From contig NZ_CP060202.1 in the NCBI RefSeq assembly GCF_014250515.1, positions 3,779,001 through 3,843,000 of the forward strand: a DNA stretch of 64,000 nucleotides. The letters are read 5' to 3'. How positions within the stretch are numbered: position 1 is the stretch's first letter; the number at the start of each line of letters is the position of its first letter. The position numbers and the translations under genes are program-made. Below, in pieces: positions 26,834 to 36,669 of this stretch. Source of the stretch: Hymenobacter sediminicola. Its GTDB lineage: Bacteria > Bacteroidota > Bacteroidia > Cytophagales > Hymenobacteraceae. The notes under the pieces are model-generated. The model did no database searches, had not been told where the DNA came from, and worked only from the letters and a program-made list of their open reading frames with translations.

Positions 26834-26890
26834 GCCCATACGATCAACGGCCGCCCCCAACTAATGAGGGCGGCCGTTGGTCGTATGGGC
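26834..26890. repeat. 23-bp inverted repeat in the gap 26602-26906
   Basis: Arms 26834-26856 and 26868-26890 pair with a single mismatch around an 11-base loop. There is no T-run on either side. It lies 16 bases beyond the stop of the reverse-strand gene and could end transcription or protect the 3' end. The other part of this 305-base gap is AT-rich, with a shorter hairpin near 26645-26680 (ACAAATACCTAG with CTAGGTATTTGT) just after the thioredoxin-like gene. Confidence 0.7.
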
Positions 26891-26906
26891 GGCTGGTTGT
26901 AACAGT

Positions 26907-27302
26907 CTAATCTACATCTACTGCAAAGTGCTTGGCTTTGAGGCGGCGGCGCACATACTTCGGCACAGGCTTGCCCTGCTGATGCGCGGCTATTATTTCT
27001 TCCTCGCGCGTTTTGCTGAAGCGTACCAGCTTGCTGATGCCAATACCAGCAGGCACGCCCCCGAGTGCGGCAATACTAATAACTGCCCCGCCGGCATTGC
27101 CGCCAGAATCACCGCTGCTCAGGCCTCGTGCAATAGCGCCGGTAGCACCTATCCCGATAGCCGCAAATATGCCGCCGCCCGTCCGGCGCTGCTGAAACAA
27201 GTTCCGAACTGCCTGACTACTATCGGCGACGGGCGAAGGGGCCTGGGCGAGAGCAGCTGTAACATTCAGCAACAAGGTAGTTGCCAGTAAAAATGTGCGC
27301 AT
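26907..27302 (-). CDS. uncharacterised exported protein, paralogue of the gene at 9927-10484
   Basis: 131 residues from the ATG that opens MRTFLLATTLLLNVTAALAQ, a clear signal peptide; an ATG 11 codons earlier is less likely. The mature part has AVRNLFQQRRTGGGIFAA, a glycine/alanine-rich hydrophobic core, and RFSKTREEEIIAAHQQGKPVP followed by a basic tail. The same order occurs in the paralogue. Both have a conserved LF-x3-R-x-TGG phrase and an RFS-x2-RE phrase. The family and function are unknown. Position in the envelope is inferred from the signal peptide. Confidence 0.7.
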   Translation of the reverse strand: MRTFLLATTLLLNVTAALAQAPSPVADSSQAVRNLFQQRRTGGGIFAAIGIGATGAIARGLSSGDSGGNAGGAVISIAALGGVPAGIGISKLVRFSKTREEEIIAAHQQGKPVPKYVRRRLKAKHFAVDVD

Positions 27303-27649
27303 GAACTGAAATAAGGGTAAAAAGGATGAGTGCAAGTTGCCTATAAATGTAGGCTAGCAGGATAGTGTGCGGCAAGCACAACTGCCCAAAACGGCTCCTT
27401 TTCGAGCTGCCCTGTTATGGGTCAACTATAATTATATCCAGATAATACAAACACGTGGAAAAAGCGGCATCTTTACGAACGGCTTTGCCATACTACTCTA
27501 CTACAGCCTCTCATTATCACACCTATTCTTTCTGATTAGCACTTATCAGACAGTCAAAGATTCACTCTATTAGTCCAGCACGCCCTCATGCGCAGTGCTT
27601 TTTGAGCCATTCCGCTTTTACCTTTTCTTTTCCCACCATTTTCCTGTTT
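27303..27649 (+). other. 347-base gap with no supported gene
   Basis: AT-rich in the middle (27425-27570). A 68-codon open frame at 27367-27573 has no family resemblance and no good start context. The gap must hold the promoters of the two flanking divergent genes, but I could not pick out a convincing TTTG-N19-TAnnTTTG pair. Confidence 0.5.
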
Positions 27650-30600
27650 ATGTCCCACACTTTACCCCTTACAGGCAAGCCCGCTAGGCGTGTCTCACAA
27701 GCCGGTCTGCGTGGTCTGCGGCCTCTGATGGCGGCGGCCCTGGGCTTGCTTTCCATTACCGGTTCGTATGCGCAGCACCGTGCGTTAGCGCTGCCCGCTC
27801 CGGCTGAAAAAGCAATTCGACCGGCTGTTTCGGCTCCGGCAGCCTTGTTGCCTGCCAAGAAGGTGGTTGCAGTGGCCCAGCGCGGCCAAGCAGCCATTAG
27901 CTCCACCGCTACCGGTGGTAACTGGAGCGACGCTACCACTTGGGTAGGCGGCGTAGTACCTACCAGCGCCGACGACGTTACGGTGGCGGGCGGGGCTACC
28001 GTAACGCTGGATGTAGCGGGTAGCTGCGCCTCACTCACAGTGCAAGCCAATGCTTCGCTGCTGACTTCTGCTACCACGGCGTACTCGCTGCAGGTAGCCG
28101 GCAACGTGACCAACAACGGCACCCTGGACCTGAGCAGCAGCGCTACGCTGGGTTCTGACTTGCGCTTCACGGGGGCGGGCAATGCCAGCTTCACCGGCAC
28201 CGGCACCACCGACCTGCAGACAGTGTCGCTGGCCAAGGCGGTACGCGCCGACATCGTGGAAATGAACCTGCCGACGCTGTCGGTGAAGGGCACGGCGGGC
28301 GGCAACGACGGTTTCCTGTTCACCCGCACCACTGGCACCACGCCAGCCGATGACATGACCGGCACCCTGAAAATTTCGGGTACGGCTACTATTAGCAACC
28401 GGGTGTTCGGCAACGCGGCCTCCTACATTATTCCGGCTACCGGCGGCTTCTGGCTGAACAACGCCAACTTCACCGTAACGCCCCAGACCGGCTCGCCTTC
28501 GGTGGCAGGTTTGCTGCGCATTTCGGCCGGCACATACAACGTTGGCGTCACTATCGGCAACTCGATTAGCTTCGCTACGGGCGCCGTGTTTACGATGGAG
28601 GGCGGTACGCTCAACTCGGCGGGCCGGGTAACGTCGTTTACCAGCGCCACGGCCGCGGCCGCCATTACCTTCAATATGAGCGGCGGCACCATCAACGCCA
28701 GCACCGTAGGCAACACCTCCGGTACGCCTTCGTTCGGCATCAATGGCACCACCACCATTTCGGGTGGTACCATCAACCTGGTGCAGCGGAGCACCGCCAC
28801 CACGCCTCTTGACTATTATGTGGCTGGCACGTACAATTTCACGGGCGGTATGGTGAATGTGGGCACGGCCGCTACGGCCACCAACTTCGACTTCCGAATC
28901 CGGGGTACGGTTCCCAACCTCACCATCGACAACACCACCAACCCCAAGTCAGCCGTATTGCAGGGACAGACCAATGGCTATGGCACGGTACTGGTAACGC
29001 CGGGCGCTGGCCTGAATCTGAATGGTTTCCTGCTGTTGCAGCTTGGTTCTACCATCACTAACAACGGCACTCTGACCGGCACGACGACCGGTAGCACGCT
29101 CTACTTCGCCGGGTCGGTGCCCCAGACGCTGGGCGGCTCCGGCACCTTCACCACCATCCGTACCATTTCTGTTGACAACAACGGCGGCGGTGCCACCCTG
29201 ACTGTACCCATCGTGACGACCCGCGTGAACATGTTCACCGGCAACCTGAACGGCACCAGCAACCTGACCATCGGCGATGCTTCGGCTATCTTCTTTGTTG
29301 TTCAGATTGGCGTTGCGAGCAATACCAATACCAGCGGCTCGTTCGCCTCGGCTCCTACGTTCAACATTGGTAGCGGCGCACTGCAACTGATTTACGCCCC
29401 CGAAGCCACGGCCCGCACCACTGGGTTTGAGGTTCCTGCTACCCGCATCGTTGATGTGGTAAGCATCAGCAACCCGGCCGGCGTAACACTGGCAGGTGGC
29501 AACCTGCTGGTTCCCGGCGTTTCTAACGCTTCGTTGCTGCTCACGGCTGGCATCCTGACTACCTCGGCGGCTAATACGGTCATCATTGGCCCAGCTGCCG
29601 GCGCATTTCCTACCGGTCTGGCTACTTCCTATGTGAAAGGCCCACTCGGTATTACGGTGAATAGCGCTACGGCTGTGAACCGCACGTTTGCCGTTGGCGA
29701 CGCGGCCGGCTGGCGTCCGGTAGTAGTAACGGGCATTACCGCCGCTACTGACCAGACCTTCACGGCTACCGTGATACCTGGTGCTACGGGCGGCACCGGT
29801 GTTTCGCCGGTTACCAACCTGAACCCCACCCGCTATGTACGCCTCGAAAACTCGGCCAACCTGCCGGCTACGGCCCGTGTGCAGCTGAGCTACGGTGCTG
29901 ATGATGTACTGGGCAACGCGGCCACGGCTACGGTAGCGCAGGCGGCTACGGCCAACGGCGCGTATGCTTCCATCGGTGGTGCAGCGGCTACTGTTCCCAC
30001 TACGGGTATCGTATCTACCCTCGACCTGACGCCTGGCAACGACTTTTTCGTGCTGGCCAACACCGAAGGTGGTGTTCTGACCACGTCGGTAGCCAGCGTA
30101 TGCGGCGGCACCAACTCGGGCACGCTCACGCTGGCCAGCAACATTGGCACCATCACGGGATATGAAGCCAACACGGGCAGCGGCTTCGCTGCCGTGCCCG
30201 GCACCAACACCGGCTCGACGCTAACGTTCAGCAACCTGACCACCACGACTACGTTCCGCGCCGTCATCCTGACGGCCGATAACCGCACGGTGTATTCTGC
30301 CCCCGTAACGGTGACCGTAGAAGCGGCTCCGACGGCCACGCTGACGGCTGCTACGCCAACCACGTTCTGCGGCCCCGGCACGCTCACGCTGAATGTGACG
30401 CCCGTAACCGGCGCTACCTATCAGTTCCTGCTCGATGGCGCACCCATCAGTGGTGCTACCAGCGCTACTTACACTACTACCGTATCAGCCAGCGGTGCTT
30501 ACTCGGTGGTAGTAACCAGTGCCACGAGCTGCACCAGCACCTCGGCAGCAGTAGCCGTAACCGTGAACCCGGCGACGACGGCGACGTTCAGCTATGCTAA

Positions 30601-31798
30601 CACTACGCTTTGCGCAGGCAGCAGCGCCGTAACGCCTACTATCACGGGCACTACCGGCGGTACGTTCAGCGCCACCACGGGCCTGAGCATTGACGCCACC
30701 ACTGGTGCTATTGCGCCTGCTACCTCCACCCCCGGCACCTACACCGTGACCTACAGCGTGGCTGGTACCTGCCCTTCGTCGGCTACGGCTACCATCACCA
30801 TCACGACGGCGCCGGTGGCTACGTTCTCTTACGCAGCGACTACCTACTGCGCTTCGGGCGCTGCCACGGCGGCTCCGGCATTCGGCACGGGCGCTTCGGC
30901 TGGCACGTTCAGCAGCACGGCGGGTCTGACGATTAATGCTACGACCGGCGTGATTACGCCCGGCACGAGCACGCCCGGCACCTACACCGTAACCAACACT
31001 ATTGCTGCTGCTGGCAGCTGCGCTGCTGCTACGGCTACGGCTACCGTGACCATCTCGGCTGCTACCACGGCTACCTTCACGTATGCTAATGCCACGCTCT
31101 GCGCAGGTGGTACCACTGCCACTCCTACCATCACAGGAACTGCAGGTGGCGCGTTCAGCAGCACCACCGGTCTGACACTTAACGCCACCACCGGCGCTAT
31201 CAACCTGAGCACAAGCACTGCCGGTACTTATGTTGTAACATATAGCGTTGCAGGCACTTGCCCTTCCACTGCTACGTTCTCGGTGACCATCAACGCCCGG
31301 CCGGCCCAGCCGACGGTGGCCCCGGCCTACAACGGCACGACCACCACGCTCACCAGCTCCAGCGCCACGGGCAACCAGTGGTACCTGAACGGCACGCTCA
31401 TCCCCGGGGCCACCAGCCAGACGTACGTGGTCAACTCGGCCGCCCAATTTGGCCAGTACACGGTGGTCGTGACCAACGCCACCACCGGCTGCGCCTCGCT
31501 GCCTTCAGCCCAGCTACTGGTTAACTCCAGCGTTAAGGTGCTGGCCGGCTCCTCGCTGAGCGTGTATCCGAACCCAACCACCGACGGCAACGTGACGGTG
31601 GAGCTGAGCGGCTACACCAACGCCACCGAGCTGCACGTCTACAACGCCGTGGGGCAGTTGGTACATCACACCACGGCCGCGGGCAAGAGCGGCGTGCAGA
31701 CCGCCACGCTGGACCTGCGCCAGCTGCCAGCCGGCGTCTACATCCTGCGTGCCCGCACCGAAGGCGGACTCGATGTGCGCCGCATCACCAAGCAATAG
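27650..31798 (+). CDS. large repeat-containing surface protein with type IX (type A) sorting domain
   Basis: 1382 residues from the ATG that opens MSHTLPLTGKPARR; a hydrophobic stretch at about 25-43 (LMAAALGLLSITGSYA) is the signal peptide. The N-terminal third has a GNWSDATTWVGG block typical of large adhesin-like Bacteroidota proteins and a long beta-helix-like Thr/Gly/Asn-rich region. Near residues 975-1220 are three related repeats of about 80 residues (ATFSYANTTLCAG, ATFSYAATTYCASG, ATFTYANATLCAGG), each with paired cysteines. An Ig-like domain follows, then the type A sorting domain LSVYPNPTTDGNVTVEL to LPAGVYILRA. It should be secreted by the type IX system and fixed at the cell surface. 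The ligand is unknown. A terminator follows. Confidence 0.9.
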   Translation: MSHTLPLTGKPARRVSQAGLRGLRPLMAAALGLLSITGSYAQHRALALPAPAEKAIRPAVSAPAALLPAKKVVAVAQRGQAAISSTATGGNWSDATTWVGGVVPTSADDVTVAGGATVTLDVAGSCASLTVQANASLLTSATTAYSLQVAGNVTNNGTLDLSSSATLGSDLRFTGAGNASFTGTGTTDLQTVSLAKAVRADIVEMNLPTLSVKGTAGGNDGFLFTRTTGTTPADDMTGTLKISGTATISNRVFGNAASYIIPATGGFWLNNANFTVTPQTGSPSVAGLLRISAGTYNVGVTIGNSISFATGAVFTMEGGTLNSAGRVTSFTSATAAAAITFNMSGGTINASTVGNTSGTPSFGINGTTTISGGTINLVQRSTATTPLDYYVAGTYNFTGGMVNVGTAATATNFDFRIRGTVPNLTIDNTTNPKSAVLQGQTNGYGTVLVTPGAGLNLNGFLLLQLGSTITNNGTLTGTTTGSTLYFAGSVPQTLGGSGTFTTIRTISVDNNGGGATLTVPIVTTRVNMFTGNLNGTSNLTIGDASAIFFVVQIGVASNTNTSGSFASAPTFNIGSGALQLIYAPEATARTTGFEVPATRIVDVVSISNPAGVTLAGGNLLVPGVSNASLLLTAGILTTSAANTVIIGPAAGAFPTGLATSYVKGPLGITVNSATAVNRTFAVGDAAGWRPVVVTGITAATDQTFTATVIPGATGGTGVSPVTNLNPTRYVRLENSANLPATARVQLSYGADDVLGNAATATVAQAATANGAYASIGGAAATVPTTGIVSTLDLTPGNDFFVLANTEGGVLTTSVASVCGGTNSGTLTLASNIGTITGYEANTGSGFAAVPGTNTGSTLTFSNLTTTTTFRAVILTADNRTVYSAPVTVTVEAAPTATLTAATPTTFCGPGTLTLNVTPVTGATYQFLLDGAPISGATSATYTTTVSASGAYSVVVTSATSCTSTSAAVAVTVNPATTATFSYANTTLCAGSSAVTPTITGTTGGTFSATTGLSIDATTGAIAPATSTPGTYTVTYSVAGTCPSSATATITITTAPVATFSYAATTYCASGAATAAPAFGTGASAGTFSSTAGLTINATTGVITPGTSTPGTYTVTNTIAAAGSCAAATATATVTISAATTATFTYANATLCAGGTTATPTITGTAGGAFSSTTGLTLNATTGAINLSTSTAGTYVVTYSVAGTCPSTATFSVTINARPAQPTVAPAYNGTTTTLTSSSATGNQWYLNGTLIPGATSQTYVVNSAAQFGQYTVVVTNATTGCASLPSAQLLVNSSVKVLAGSSLSVYPNPTTDGNVTVELSGYTNATELHVYNAVGQLVHHTTAAGKSGVQTATLDLRQLPAGVYILRARTEGGLDVRRITKQ

Positions 31799-31831
31799 CA
31801 GCCATAGCGGCTACTTTCTAGCTTAGTCACG

Positions 31832-31862
31832 AAAGCCCCGCCGGTACTGCCGACGGGGCTTT
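31832..31862 (+). terminator. terminator after the large surface protein gene
   Basis: Arms 31832-31840 and 31854-31862 with a further CCG/CCG-type inner pairing, then TTTTT. Confidence 0.85.
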
Positions 31863-31997
31863 TTGCTGGCCTTTAGTACTGCCCGACGGACGGTAGCGGC
31901 GCGACGCTTCCAATCATTTTTCAACTGGTTACAACCTTCTCTGCAGCCGGTAGCTCTACAAAGTACTTTTGCAGCTCACAAGTATTCATCTTCTCAT

Positions 31998-33350
31998 ATG
32001 CGTCTAATTAGACTCTGCTACGTGCTGGCCGCTGGCTTGCTGTTCCATTTTCAGGCCTCGGCCCAAACCAGCCAGCGCCCGGCAAACCATCTGGAAAACA
32101 GGCTAAAGAAGCTTCGTCCGGCCACTGTTGGCGGCCTGGCTGGCCGTAATTCGCAGCAAACCGTGAGCCGCCCGGGCCGCGCCGTGTACTACAGCTGGGA
32201 CCCCAACACTCAGGCCTGGAGCACCAGCCCAGGCGTGGAAACCTACCGCTACGACAGCCGCGCCAACCTCACTCAGGTAACATATTCCGACTCAACAACC
32301 AACGCGCCAAGCATCCGCAGCACGTACAGCTACGACACCCAAAACCGCAATACGGAAGAACTGACGGAGCAATGGACAGCCACTGCCTGGGTGCCGGTCA
32401 GCCGCTACACGGCCACGTACGATGCGCAAGGCAACCACACGCAGCAAGTAGGGCAGACGCTACAAAACGGCACCTGGGTGACGACGGAAGGTTACCAGTT
32501 TCAAAACACCTACAACACGGCAGGCGTCATGACCGGGCAGATTGTCCAGCGGTTTCAGAACGGCGGATTCGTGAATGAAGGGCGCAGCCTCTACACGGTA
32601 GTCAACGGCCAGTGGACAGAAGTAGTGGAGCAGGAATGGGAAGCTGGCGCCTGGGTGAATGAGACCCGCTACACCGATATTCAGTGGGCCGACTGGGCCG
32701 CCCTGCAGCCGGCTTCGTATCGGGAACAGCGGTGGGAAGGTGCCTGGGACGATCAGGCGCGCTTCACGCATACGTATGCGCCTAATGGCACCGTCACGAG
32801 AGAAATAGAGCAGGCTACGGGCCCGGGCACCTGGGAGCTGGATGCTCGGCTCACCGACTCGTTTGATAATTTTGGCAACTACCTGGGGGCCCGGTTCGAA
32901 GAGTATCGCAACAATGCCTGGGTAATCGACTACGAGGAACGCAACGTGCTGCTCTACACGGCCACCAACGACGTGCGCCGCAGCACCAGCCAGGAGTACG
33001 ACAGCTTCATCACCGGCGCGGGCTTCGAAAATCAAAGCCGCTACAACTACTCCAACTTCCAGAGCATTACGCTGAGCACCGCTTCGGCGGTATTGCTGGC
33101 CCAAGCCAGCATCTATCCTAATCCTACTGCTAGCGCCGCTACGTTCACGCTGTCGGGCCTCCCGGATAACGGACCGGTACAGGTGCAGGTATTCAACCAG
33201 TTGGGCCAGCCCGTACTGACGCGCACGACCACGCCCCGGGCGGGCACACTACAGACTTCGCTCAATGTGGGCGAATTGCCAGCGGGCCTATACTTGGTGC
33301 GGGCCACTACCTCGGCCGGTACCGTAGTGAAGCGTCTGGTGCGCGAGTAA
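31998..33350 (+). CDS. YD-repeat-like exported protein with type IX (type A) sorting domain
   Basis: 450 residues from the ATG opening MRLIRLCYVLAAGLLFHFQASAQ (signal peptide, cut after the Ala-Gln region). The frame extends 45 codons upstream without coding character. The mature part repeats tyrosine-rich phrases such as YRYDSRANLTQVTY, YSYDTQNRNTEEL and YTATYDAQGNHTQQV, about every 40-45 residues, with W-containing linkers (NGTWVTTEG, AGAWVNETR). This is RHS/YD-like folding without a toxin end. The last 85 residues form the sorting domain (ASIYPNPTASAATFTL to LPAGLYLVRA). It is a probable surface or secreted protein of unknown binding. A terminator follows the stop. Confidence 0.87.
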   Translation: MRLIRLCYVLAAGLLFHFQASAQTSQRPANHLENRLKKLRPATVGGLAGRNSQQTVSRPGRAVYYSWDPNTQAWSTSPGVETYRYDSRANLTQVTYSDSTTNAPSIRSTYSYDTQNRNTEELTEQWTATAWVPVSRYTATYDAQGNHTQQVGQTLQNGTWVTTEGYQFQNTYNTAGVMTGQIVQRFQNGGFVNEGRSLYTVVNGQWTEVVEQEWEAGAWVNETRYTDIQWADWAALQPASYREQRWEGAWDDQARFTHTYAPNGTVTREIEQATGPGTWELDARLTDSFDNFGNYLGARFEEYRNNAWVIDYEERNVLLYTATNDVRRSTSQEYDSFITGAGFENQSRYNYSNFQSITLSTASAVLLAQASIYPNPTASAATFTLSGLPDNGPVQVQVFNQLGQPVLTRTTTPRAGTLQTSLNVGELPAGLYLVRATTSAGTVVKRLVRE

Positions 33351-33373
33351 CCCGTTTTCTTTCCTTCAGTAGC

Positions 33374-33406
33374 AACGCCCCGGCCCGCCATGCGAGCCGG
33401 GGCGTT
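33374..33406 (+). terminator. terminator after the YD-repeat-like gene
   Basis: An 11-bp perfect stem (33374-33384 with 33396-33406) runs into TTTTTT. Confidence 0.9.
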
Positions 33407-33453
33407 TTTTGTGCAGGCCCCACACATTTCCTGGCAGATAGTAGCTTTACGGT

Positions 33454-34056
33454 ATGGCGTCCCTGTTTCAGACCTATCTCCAGCTCGGCTTCCACCATAT
33501 CCTCAACCTGCAGGCCCACGACCATATCGTGTTTCTGCTGGCCCTGTGCGCTCCTTATGTGCTGGCCGACTGGCGGCGTGTGGTAGCACTGGTAACGAGC
33601 TTCACTATTGGGCATTCGCTCACGCTGGCACTGGCCACGCTGGGCGTGGTGCAGTATAGCGCCGGCTTCATCGAGAAGCTGATTCCGATTACGATTCTGA
33701 TTACCTGCATCGTGAATCTGGTGAAAGCGGGACGAACTGAACCGCGGCTGGCACGCCGGTTGCGCCCCGAACCCGTTGTGCTGGCGCTTCCCAACCTGCT
33801 GGCCATTGTGTTCGGATTGGTGCATGGTCTCGGCTTTTCCAGCTACCTGCGTGAGCTGCTGGGCCAGCAAAGCCGCCCGGTGCTGGAATTGCTGGCGTTC
33901 AATGTGGGCGTAGAACTGGGCCAGTTGCTCATCGTGAGCTTCATTCTGCTGCTGGGGTTTCTGCTGTTGCGCGGTTTCGGCGTAAGTCGCCGCGACTGGC
34001 TGCTGGTTGTGAGCGGCGCCGCAGCCGGTATTGCCGTGGTATTGCTGCTGGCGTAA
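33454..34056 (+). CDS. HupE/UreJ-like membrane protein
   Basis: A 200-residue polytopic protein. It carries FHHILNLQAHDHIVFLLAL near the start, FTIGHSLTLALATLG, and GLVHGLGFSSYLREL, the histidine-bearing phrases of the HupE/UreJ_2 family. Five or six helices are visible. Members are thought to carry nickel or other metal ions, but in genomes without hydrogenase or urease the substrate is open. No such enzyme is encoded in this window. It lies after a terminator and is followed by a 176-base gap with nothing I recognise, so it is probably monocistronic. Confidence 0.88.
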   Translation: MASLFQTYLQLGFHHILNLQAHDHIVFLLALCAPYVLADWRRVVALVTSFTIGHSLTLALATLGVVQYSAGFIEKLIPITILITCIVNLVKAGRTEPRLARRLRPEPVVLALPNLLAIVFGLVHGLGFSSYLRELLGQQSRPVLELLAFNVGVELGQLLIVSFILLLGFLLLRGFGVSRRDWLLVVSGAAAGIAVVLLLA

Positions 34057-34232
34057 TGCCAAGCGACACCAGGGCCCTGACGAGCCTGCACATATTTCAT
34101 AGCCAGAATAGTATATGCAGCATACAAAGAAGGTGCAACGCCCGTCGTCAGCACGTGTCTTTGCCCAATCTGCCGGTGAACTTTCCGTAGATTTACCTCC
34201 TTCGCTTTCTGCCTTTTCTGCGCTTGACTATT

Positions 34233-36590
34233 ATGCTTAAACCTTTCCTGCCGGTGGCGGGCCTTGCCTTGCTGCTGGCGTCGCCGGCGCTGGCTCAAAC
34301 CACCAATTCGGGCACCGACAAGTTCGCGCAGCTCGAAACGCTACTGCCCACGCCCAACTCCTACCGCACCGCCTCCGGCGCCCCTGGCTCCGACTACTGG
34401 CAGCAGCGCGCCGACTACAACATCCGGGTGAAGCTGGACGATGAGAAACAGGCCATTACCGGCTCCGAGGACATTACCTACACCAACCTCTCGCCCGACG
34501 TGCTGACCTACCTGTGGGTGCAGCTCGACCAAAATATCCTCGACAAAAACTCCATCACGACGGCTACACAGGTGGGCCAGATTCAGGACCGGATGCCGTT
34601 CCAGACCCTGGATTATCTGCAGCGCAGCGAGTTTGAAGGCGGTTTCAAGATTGGGGAAGTAAAGCTGAAAGGCGGCAAGGCCCTACCCTACGTCATCAAC
34701 CACACCATGATGCGTGTGGATTTGCCTACGCCACTACGGCCCAAGCAGGCTGTCACGTTCAGCATTACGTGGAGCTACAATATCAACGACCAGCTCAAAA
34801 TCAACCAGCGCAGTGGCTACGAGTATTTCCCGGAGGACAAAAACTACCTCTACGAAATTGCGCAGTTCTACCCGCGCATGGCCGTGTACTCTGACAATCA
34901 GGGCTGGCAGCACAAGCAGTTCCTCGGCAACGGCGAATTTGCCCTGCCCTTCGGCGACTACCGCGTAAGCATTACCGTTCCCGCCGACCACGTGGTGGGC
35001 TCGACCGGCGTGCTGCAAAACCCCAACGACGTGCTGACCAACGCCCAGCGCCAGCGCCTCGAAAAAGCCAAAAACGCCAAAACGCCGGTGCTCATCGTGA
35101 GCCAGCAGGAAGCCGAAAAGGCCGAAACCAGCCGCGCCAAAGGCACCAAGACCTGGACCTACGCTGCCAAAGACGTGCGCGACTTTGCTTGGGCCAGTTC
35201 GCGCAAGTTCATCTGGGATGCTATGGGCATTCAGCAGAAGGGCAAGCCGGTGATGTGCATGAGCTACTACCCCAAAGAGGGCAACCCCCTGTGGGGCAAG
35301 TACTCGACGGAAGTAGTTGCGCATACCATCAAAACCTACTCCAAGTATACCATCGACTACGAGTATCCGGTGGCTATTTCGGTGCACGGCCCGGTAGGCG
35401 GCATGGAGTACCCAATGCTGTGCTTCAATGGCGGCCGCCCCGAGAAGGATGGCACGTACTCTGCTGACCGGAAATACGGAATGATTTCGGTGATTATTCA
35501 CGAAGTAGGCCACAACTTCTTCCCGATGATTATCAATTCCGATGAGCGGCAGTGGAGCTGGATGGATGAAGGCCTGAACACGTTCACGCAGTACCTCACC
35601 GAGCAGGAATGGGAGCGTGACTACCCATCGCGCCGTGGCGAGCCGAAGAACATTGTGGACTACATGCGCACCGGCAAAAACCTGCAGACGCCCATCATGA
35701 CCAACTCGGAGTCGGTGCTGCAGTTTGGGCCGAACGCCTACGCCAAGCCGGCTACCGGCCTCAACATTCTGCGCGAGACGATTCTGGGCCGTGAGCTGTT
35801 CGACTACGCTTTCAAGGAATATGCGCGCCGCTGGGCCTACAAGCACCCCACACCAGCCGACTTCTTCCGCACGATGGAAGACGCCTCCGGCACCGACCTC
35901 GACTGGTTCTGGCGCGGCTGGTTCTACACCACCGATGCCTCCGACCTGGCCATTACGGGCGTGAAGTGGTACTCGGTGGACTCTAAAAACCCCGAAATTG
36001 AAAACGCCCGCAAGCGGGAGTTAATTAATCAGGCACCGCAGACTCTGTCGCAGCAGCGCAACCTGCAGGACATCAAGCGCACCCTCGTAGATGAGAAGCC
36101 CGAGTTGAAAGACTTCTATAACAACTACGACCCGCTGGCCACCACCGACGCCGACAAGCAGCGTTATCAGCAGCTGGTAAAAGGCCTCTCGCCGGAGCAG
36201 CAGAAGCGCCTGAACAGTGGCCTGAACTTCTACGAAGTGGGACTGAAGAACGTAGGTGGCCTGACCATGCCCGTTATCGTGCAGATGACGTACGAAGATG
36301 GCAAGCAGGAAAAGATGACGATTCCGGCCGAAATCTGGCGCAAAAACAACGCGGAGGTAACCAAGGTATTCATCACCGAAAAGCCCGTAGTAAGCTTCGT
36401 GCTGGACCCCTTGCAGGAAACCGCCGACATCGACCAGAGCAACAACGCTTGGCCCCAGAAAGCGGCGCCGTCGCGCTTCGAGCTGTTTGAGTACCAGCAC
36501 CGCCCTCAGCCCAACCCGATGCAGCAGCAAACCTCGATGCAGAAGATGGAGCAGAAGCCAGCTGGCAGCAGCACTGGCGGCACCAACTAA
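34233..36590 (+). CDS. M1 family metallopeptidase
   Basis: 785 residues from the ATG opening MLKPFLPVAGLALLLASPALAQ (signal peptide). The M1 N-terminal beta domain runs to about 330. GGMEYPM (the exopeptidase-type loop) precedes the zinc site HEVGHN at about residue 423 with the third ligand in MDEGLN. A helical C-terminal half and a Gln/Met/Pro-rich tail follow. It is an exported zinc aminopeptidase-like enzyme, probably periplasmic or surface-bound; no type IX sorting domain is seen. GGMEYP instead of the classical GAMEN is found in many Bacteroidota M1 proteins. A TTG three codons earlier is possible but less likely. A terminator-like hairpin follows. Confidence 0.93.
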   Translation: MLKPFLPVAGLALLLASPALAQTTNSGTDKFAQLETLLPTPNSYRTASGAPGSDYWQQRADYNIRVKLDDEKQAITGSEDITYTNLSPDVLTYLWVQLDQNILDKNSITTATQVGQIQDRMPFQTLDYLQRSEFEGGFKIGEVKLKGGKALPYVINHTMMRVDLPTPLRPKQAVTFSITWSYNINDQLKINQRSGYEYFPEDKNYLYEIAQFYPRMAVYSDNQGWQHKQFLGNGEFALPFGDYRVSITVPADHVVGSTGVLQNPNDVLTNAQRQRLEKAKNAKTPVLIVSQQEAEKAETSRAKGTKTWTYAAKDVRDFAWASSRKFIWDAMGIQQKGKPVMCMSYYPKEGNPLWGKYSTEVVAHTIKTYSKYTIDYEYPVAISVHGPVGGMEYPMLCFNGGRPEKDGTYSADRKYGMISVIIHEVGHNFFPMIINSDERQWSWMDEGLNTFTQYLTEQEWERDYPSRRGEPKNIVDYMRTGKNLQTPIMTNSESVLQFGPNAYAKPATGLNILRETILGRELFDYAFKEYARRWAYKHPTPADFFRTMEDASGTDLDWFWRGWFYTTDASDLAITGVKWYSVDSKNPEIENARKRELINQAPQTLSQQRNLQDIKRTLVDEKPELKDFYNNYDPLATTDADKQRYQQLVKGLSPEQQKRLNSGLNFYEVGLKNVGGLTMPVIVQMTYEDGKQEKMTIPAEIWRKNNAEVTKVFITEKPVVSFVLDPLQETADIDQSNNAWPQKAAPSRFELFEYQHRPQPNPMQQQTSMQKMEQKPAGSSTGGTN

Positions 36591-36619
36591 AGTTGTTGTT
36601 TCCGAACCTAATGACAGAG

Positions 36620-36647
36620 AAGAGCCGGGCGTTATCGTCTGGCTCTT
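36620..36647 (+). terminator. terminator after the M1 peptidase gene
   Basis: A 7-bp stem (36620-36626 with 36641-36647) is followed by TTCTGTTTT. It lies inside the upstream extension of the next open frame and argues for the later start chosen there. Confidence 0.6.
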
Positions 36648-36669
36648 TTCTGTTTTATATTACTCCGTA

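Noticed and set aside
27367..27573. 68-codon forward open frame before the large surface protein
   Set aside because: No family resemblance, AT-rich gap sequence, no convincing promoter or start context.
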